In this document: positions 59,215 to 64,000 of the stretch, piece by piece | Position numbering within the stretch: the first letter of the stretch is position 1 | Layout: the number at the start of each line of letters is the position of its first letter | From: Amorphophallus konjac | Lineage: Eukaryota > Streptophyta > Magnoliopsida > Alismatales > Araceae | DNA: 64,000 nucleotides | NCBI GenBank assembly: GCA_022559845.1 | Contig: CM040123.1 | Location: 322,753,933 to 322,817,932 of the forward strand | Direction: 5' to 3' | The notes under the pieces: generated by a model | The model's input: only the letters and a program-made list of their open reading frames with translations | Told to the model about the DNA's origin: nothing | The model's database searches: none | Made by a program: the position numbers and the translations under genes

Positions 59215-62071
59215 TGTGGGGACGGATTTATTTCGCTTATTATTTTTATTTTATTTATTAATTTGGTTTATTAGGCATGCCAGACTTGTGGACGCGGGAT
59301 TTATTTCTTTCATTTTTGTTTATTATTTCGAAGATTTCTCCTATTTGTATTTATTGATTATTAGGCGTGCCAGTCACATGTGTGACGATTTCATTGTGCG
59401 CTCGACTTGACTTGGTCAGTCGATTGTGAAGTCCGAGTCGGGACCAAAAGTCCGCCATACCATAAAGGCTATGACATTAATTACGCCCTTCCTAAGAAGG
59501 ACAACCCTTGATTAAACGCCGAAATAGGAGGCCGCTCGGGGCGGTTAAGAAAAATGACAGTGCGTGATATTGAAGCTATTGTTATTCTGAGAAGGTAATT
59601 GAGTAAACGATAGGTTATTAAATCAGCATGACCCCTCTGTGTAGGTCGTGCCGGGTAGAGATAGGACACCGTCCATGCAGCGGCGGGGCGGAGCCTGGAC
59701 AGTCATCGGGGACATATCCCCTTTCATGTTTCTCATCCAGCCAAAGGCCTCGCAGTATTCATATTCCCCGAAAAATCGAGCCAGACGGGAGGTGTATGAT
59801 GTGCACTTCCCGGGACTTATCGGGGTTAAAACATCTATCGACATTTCGGCAGCATCTCTCTATAATCTGGAGTATGCCCAGGGGAGAATAGACTATCACC
59901 CACGGAGTGCCGGGATGAAAGCCGAGAGAAAGAGAGGCCGAACCTCCCGAACTGCATATGTATGCCATGGGCAATGTTCGATTCTTCCCTTACAGAAGCC
60001 GGTGACACTCGTGCAGTGGCAGAGCTCACCTTAGCTAAAGGGGTTGCTCATAAACCCGGTACGGATCAGTGGAACATAAGGGAGTCTGACTCCCTTTAAT
60101 TTTATCCTCGGGACAGTTCTGGTGACTCATGGACATCCCTAGGTGGGTTTGATAGAGGTGTCGGAGGCTCATTGGGTTGCAGGGCAGCCTCCCGGCACGG
60201 ATTTGAATGGGTATATGAGTTCCCGGCGCGAAGACCACCGCGCCGGGAAGGGTTCTTTACAAGGCACTATTTGGGGCGCCGGGAAGCTGGCGTTAGTGGA
60301 GTTCTCGGCGCCAAAGTGGAGCTAGGGGGGATAGGGCTCTCGGCGCAGGCAGGCAAGAAAGCAAAGGGGTCTTACGGCGCCAAGGCAAAAGGGTGAAGGG
60401 GTTAGGCTCCCGGCGCAGGCAAGGAGGCCAAGTAATTAGGGCTCTCGGCGCCAGAAGGATGCCAGAGGGTGAGGGTTCTCGGCGCCAGAAGGTTCGCGCC
60501 GGGAGCTATTCACCCCTTTTACTGTGCATGGGGCCAAGAAAGATGATGCCGCGGAGACGGTTTTCTGAGGCTCTACGGCACCCTGTTCTTGGGTCTATTG
60601 AGGATTCAAGGGTTTTCCTGGTGATTCAGGCCAAGATAGACAGGCTTTGAGAAGTCAAAAGAGATCAATTCATCAGATTGCAACTGATTTTGGCTTGGGT
60701 TTCAAAGGGAAGGCCAGAAGCGGAGAGTGATTTGGGGGAAGAATGGTTTAGGGTATCTCTGTCACCAGTGTTCATAATAATCCCTGAGGATGATTTTGAT
60801 ATACTCTTCATCATCTGGGGGCCAAGAGATGGCTGTCTCTGGCCCCGGGGATGACTTCAGCAGAGCCGATGAGCATGAATATAACATCTAAAACCAAGCA
60901 GCGGTTGCTATACATCTATGCTTTACTTCAGAGGCCAAGGGATAGTCTGTCCCTGGCTCGGAAGTAAGCACGAGCAGCGTTCGAGAACCAGGCGAATAAG
61001 CAGGCGATCAATCGAACTGGGGAGGGGGATAGCATGCTACTGAGTCTAAGAAGAGACAGAAAACATGGGGAGATAGCGATAGAGTTTCGGAGAAATAGAC
61101 AGCAGGCATCAACTGCAGCCTGTAGTGTTCATTCATTCGAATATCACAATTACATTCGCACATCAGAGGCAATACATAAAAGAAGGTACAGGGAGACTAT
61201 GCCTTGCCCTAGCGGAGTAAAATCGGCTGTGATATCACAGCATACATCAGAAGGGGGAAGAAGTAGAAGCAATCGAAATTAGAAGATTGAACTACAGAAA
61301 ATGGGGAGGGGAGGGCGGAGCATTGACTCCTCTCCCTCCCCGTTGCCCACCTTCGATCAGGCTTCGAACTCTTTTCTTCTTTGGCCCTTCTGCTTCTTCC
61401 TCTCTCGGATCAGATTGCAGGCTCCACTCTCTTCTCCTTTTGTGGCTATCTATTCTTCTTCTCCGCTGTTCTCCTCTTTCTCTTCGAATGAGGGGGTTTT
61501 ATATCCCTCCTTGGTATCCTATCGGCAGGCCCGTCCCGGCGCGCCTCAATCGTAGGCAGACTTCCCGGCGCGTGGGACTCCAGCTTCTCGGCGCCGCTTT
61601 TGGGCTTCGACAAGGGAATCCCGGCGCCACTTTTATAGGCCCATTTAGGGCTTTTTAGACCTCACATACACCTCAGCCTTTATTGGTCCTTCAAATATAT
61701 CAGAACCCGAGAAGGCCCTCCACTGGTGACACAGTTTCTATTGAGATCATTCATAGATTTTCATCAGTCGGTAGACTGGGGTTCCATCGGCATTGCCATC
61801 TGAATGATGATAAAGTCGGACATCATCTTATCGGTATCGTCACCTGAACGGTGACAAGATCGGACATCAGCTTTAGCCTGAAAAGACTTTAGCCAGGTGA
61901 CTGCTATTCCATCAGTGTCGTCGTCTGACTGACAATGGCATCGGACATCAGCTTGGCCGGGAAAAGGCTTCGGCCGGGTAGATGGTTGACGAACTTCGTC
62001 ATTGATCTTTCACTATTGGTATGATCTTCTTTTCAATTCTATTTCTGCCCTTGCTCATTTTCAAGGTGTCA
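59215..62071 (-). repeat. Ogre-2 5' LTR
   Basis: 2857 bp. On the minus strand it starts TGACACC and ends CCCCACA. TATA box at 61497-61505 (minus GATATAAAAC). Carries the CTCGGCGCC motif cluster at 60210-60510. Confidence 0.9.
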
Positions 62072-64000
62072 ATAGGCCGCTCAATGAATGAACGGTCAAG
62101 TAAGATCCGCTCTAATATATGGACGGTTCTAATCGGGCCGCTCAACTGGGCCTAACTAGAAGACTAGAAATCCACCCAAAAATGGGCTCCGGGCTGCCAT
62201 AAGTGGGGCAAAACTGAACCAGGGTCCAGCCCACTCTCCACTAGCCAGCCTAGGGCTTATTGGGTCGATCCAAGCAAGATTTGGTCGAAGATAGAACAAG
62301 GTTAATCGACCAATGTAAGTGGCTCTTGGCCAGAATTGCACGGTTCGTAATGGGCCGCCTATTGAGTCAAACGGTTCGATTCCAACCGTTCAAAACTCAG
62401 TCAGTCCACATTGAGCCGTGACTCACAACACAGTAATTCAAGCGGTTTGATCATGTAAATAGGTTCAGGTCTTAGTGGTACAACCTGCCCGGCGTCCTAG
62501 TGGGAATCCCAGGCTCGCGGGGGCTTATGGAGGTCCCGTAATGAAGGTCCTAGTCCGACTGAAGGAATATCCGACGGAGAGTCCTAACCATTACAAGAAA
62601 ATGAGGCTTTCAAATCAGCGAAAACCAGTATAGTGGTCAGTCAGTCCTACTAGAGTAGAACGAATGTCAAACAATCCCAATAGCATAGTTTTATGAAATC
62701 ATGTTTGAATTTAACATATTGAAATAAGTCAAGGTCATGATGAAAGAATAGTCAAAAATTATGAAAAATCTGCTCTCACATATGTTTCCTTTTTCTTATG
62801 GGTTGCTAACCTCTCATTAACCATAAATCTACTAAGTTAAATCATGCTAAAATAAAATAAGCTGTTCGGTGCAGTTGGGCGGTCTTGGTAGAGCCGCTCA
62901 CTGGCCTCGGCGGTCGCACGACAGGCCGTTCACACCCTCTCAAGTCCGAAGGCCTGCTGGTGCTGAGCGGTCTGTAATGTGCTACTGGGAACAGTGCACG
63001 GTCTGGGATGGCCGCTTAAAGAAAACGGCGGTTAGGGATCTGCCACGCATACTACAAAACCGATCGAAAGTAAAAGATATGGACGGTCAAGAACCAGCCG
63101 CCTACAGTGTATGGGCGGTCTATCGAGAGGCCGCGCAAGTTGGATCAGTCTGCCGCCCCCCCTCGCCTTGCCCGTCTCCGGCGGGGTAGGCTAGGGTTAG
63201 CAATGATAACTAAATACACACAATATAAAGCATGAAAATTAGGGCTTTTATAGTCAATAGAACGAGCATGAAAAGTTATACAAGATAGCATGATCAATTA
63301 AATGTTTAGTGCCTAAAATCTCTACCTAAATCGAGATGGAACATGCCATAGTTCTAGCATGCCTCCACTAAAACTCAAAATCCTTGCAAGATACTAGATA
63401 ACATTTAGGGCTTTCTAGATTAATGAAAAGAGGACAAGACGAAGCTTCTATCCATATATGATAGTTAGGGTTTGGCTTGTTATCACCTACCTTAATCGAA
63501 GGATGGAGGAAGAAGAGGGAAGCCGATCGCGCTAGGTACACACCGCCGATGATCGTCGAAATCCTCCCTCGATCGAGCTCCTCTCCGACCGCCACAGCTT
63601 CTAAATGATTCTAGGGTGGCTTAGGATCATTTTTATAGGTTTAATTGGGTCTGGGGAGTCCTAATCGTGAAGATAGAGTCCTTGCACCGCGGACGTGCGA
63701 GATTCGCGCGAGACCAAGTCAATCCGCCATTCCGCCACCAAATACTCCTCCTAGGGTTAGGGTTTTAGAGATTAACCAGATGGGAAACGAAGAGTCGATC
63801 CTAGCCGTTCTTTTGAATCTGGTTTAAGCTTAAATGATCAGGTATTGTGATCGAATTTCACGTTTTAAGGTCTAATTAGACTTAGTGTGGTTTTGGGCCT
63901 TAATATGTTAATTCGGATTATTTACGAATTTTATTTGGGCTGGTCGTAGAAGATAATTTTACTTAACATTTTATCCTCTACAATATTCTAATTTTTACAG
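62072..64000 (-). repeat. Tekay 5' LTR, upstream piece (runs off the window)
   Basis: Matches 17800-19735 at about 95% by eye, including the TATA box (63628-63637). About 100 more bases would be needed to reach the LTR start. Together the two pieces give an LTR of about 3.0 kb. Confidence 0.88.

Larger units (their letters stand above)
37850..62071 (-). mobile_element. Ogre-2: minus-strand Tat/Ogre-type element inserted in the Tekay 5' LTR
   Basis: LTRs 59215-62071 (5') and 37850-40696 (3'). Primer site 59191-59210, gag-pol 59139-49796, repeat-rich region 49790-46674, an antisense PMD-like gene, and a polypurine tract next to the 3' LTR. The host LTR sequence TATAGGGCCGCTCAATG (intact in the other Tekay LTR at about 17798) is split: the left flank ends in GGGCCG and the right flank starts ATAGGCCG, an imperfect target duplication. 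The 3' LTR lacks about 21 terminal bases. By eye I count about 50 differences between the LTRs (about 98% identity). Confidence 0.9.

Noticed and set aside
1..64000. Ordinary host genes or tRNA genes
   Set aside because: Every long frame is explained by a retroelement or its cargo gene. No tRNA cloverleaf or host-like gene structure was seen.

Overview
This is a transposable-element window from a plant nuclear genome, most likely a repeat-rich angiosperm. The evidence is Tat/Ogre-type and chromodomain-bearing Tekay/Del-type Ty3/gypsy coding regions, a Ty1/copia-type gag element, a Cassandra-type LTR carrying 5S rRNA-like sequence, initiator-Met-tRNA primer sites, and genes of the plant mobile domain (PMD) family. 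I see no ordinary host gene, tRNA or rRNA locus. The species cannot be named from this sequence.

Layout. The backbone is one minus-strand Tekay-type element. Its 3' LTR is on the left (17431-19833, cut off at 17431). Its broken gag-pol is 19913-24281. Its 5' LTR is on the right in two pieces (36835-37848 and 62072 to the window end). Everything else is nested in it or joined to it. (1) A plus-strand Tat/Ogre-like element (Ogre-1, 1-17430; the left end is outside) appears to interrupt the Tekay 3' LTR. (2) Between the Tekay 5' LTR and gag lies one Cassandra unit: primer site, short internal region, polypurine tract, and a 243-bp LTR with the 5S-like box. (3) A plus-strand copia-like element with gag but no pol (24740-36721, 5-bp target duplication GCACT) sits in the Cassandra internal region. 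(4) A second, minus-strand Ogre-type element (Ogre-2, 37850-62071) interrupts the Tekay 5' LTR. By eye the Tekay LTR halves differ at about 5%, against about 2% for the copia-like and Ogre-2 LTR pairs, which fits the nesting order.

Two features deserve most attention. First, both Ogre elements carry, antisense to gag-pol and downstream of it, a spliced gene with a PMD-like domain followed by a coiled coil. The Ogre-1 gene can be modelled as eight exons whose introns are all phase 0, with one single-base deletion. Second, the noncoding parts of both Ogre elements are packed with short hairpins whose loops and flanks stay constant while the two arms change together. This covariation-like pattern is clearest at 47100-49790. 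The Tekay and copia-like LTRs carry dense motif arrays of their own.

The retroelement genes would act in the usual way: Gag forms the particle, protease cuts the polyprotein, RT/RNase H copies the RNA, and integrase inserts the DNA. Nearly all are broken here. The longest open part is the 1083-residue RT-RNase H-integrase frame of Ogre-2.
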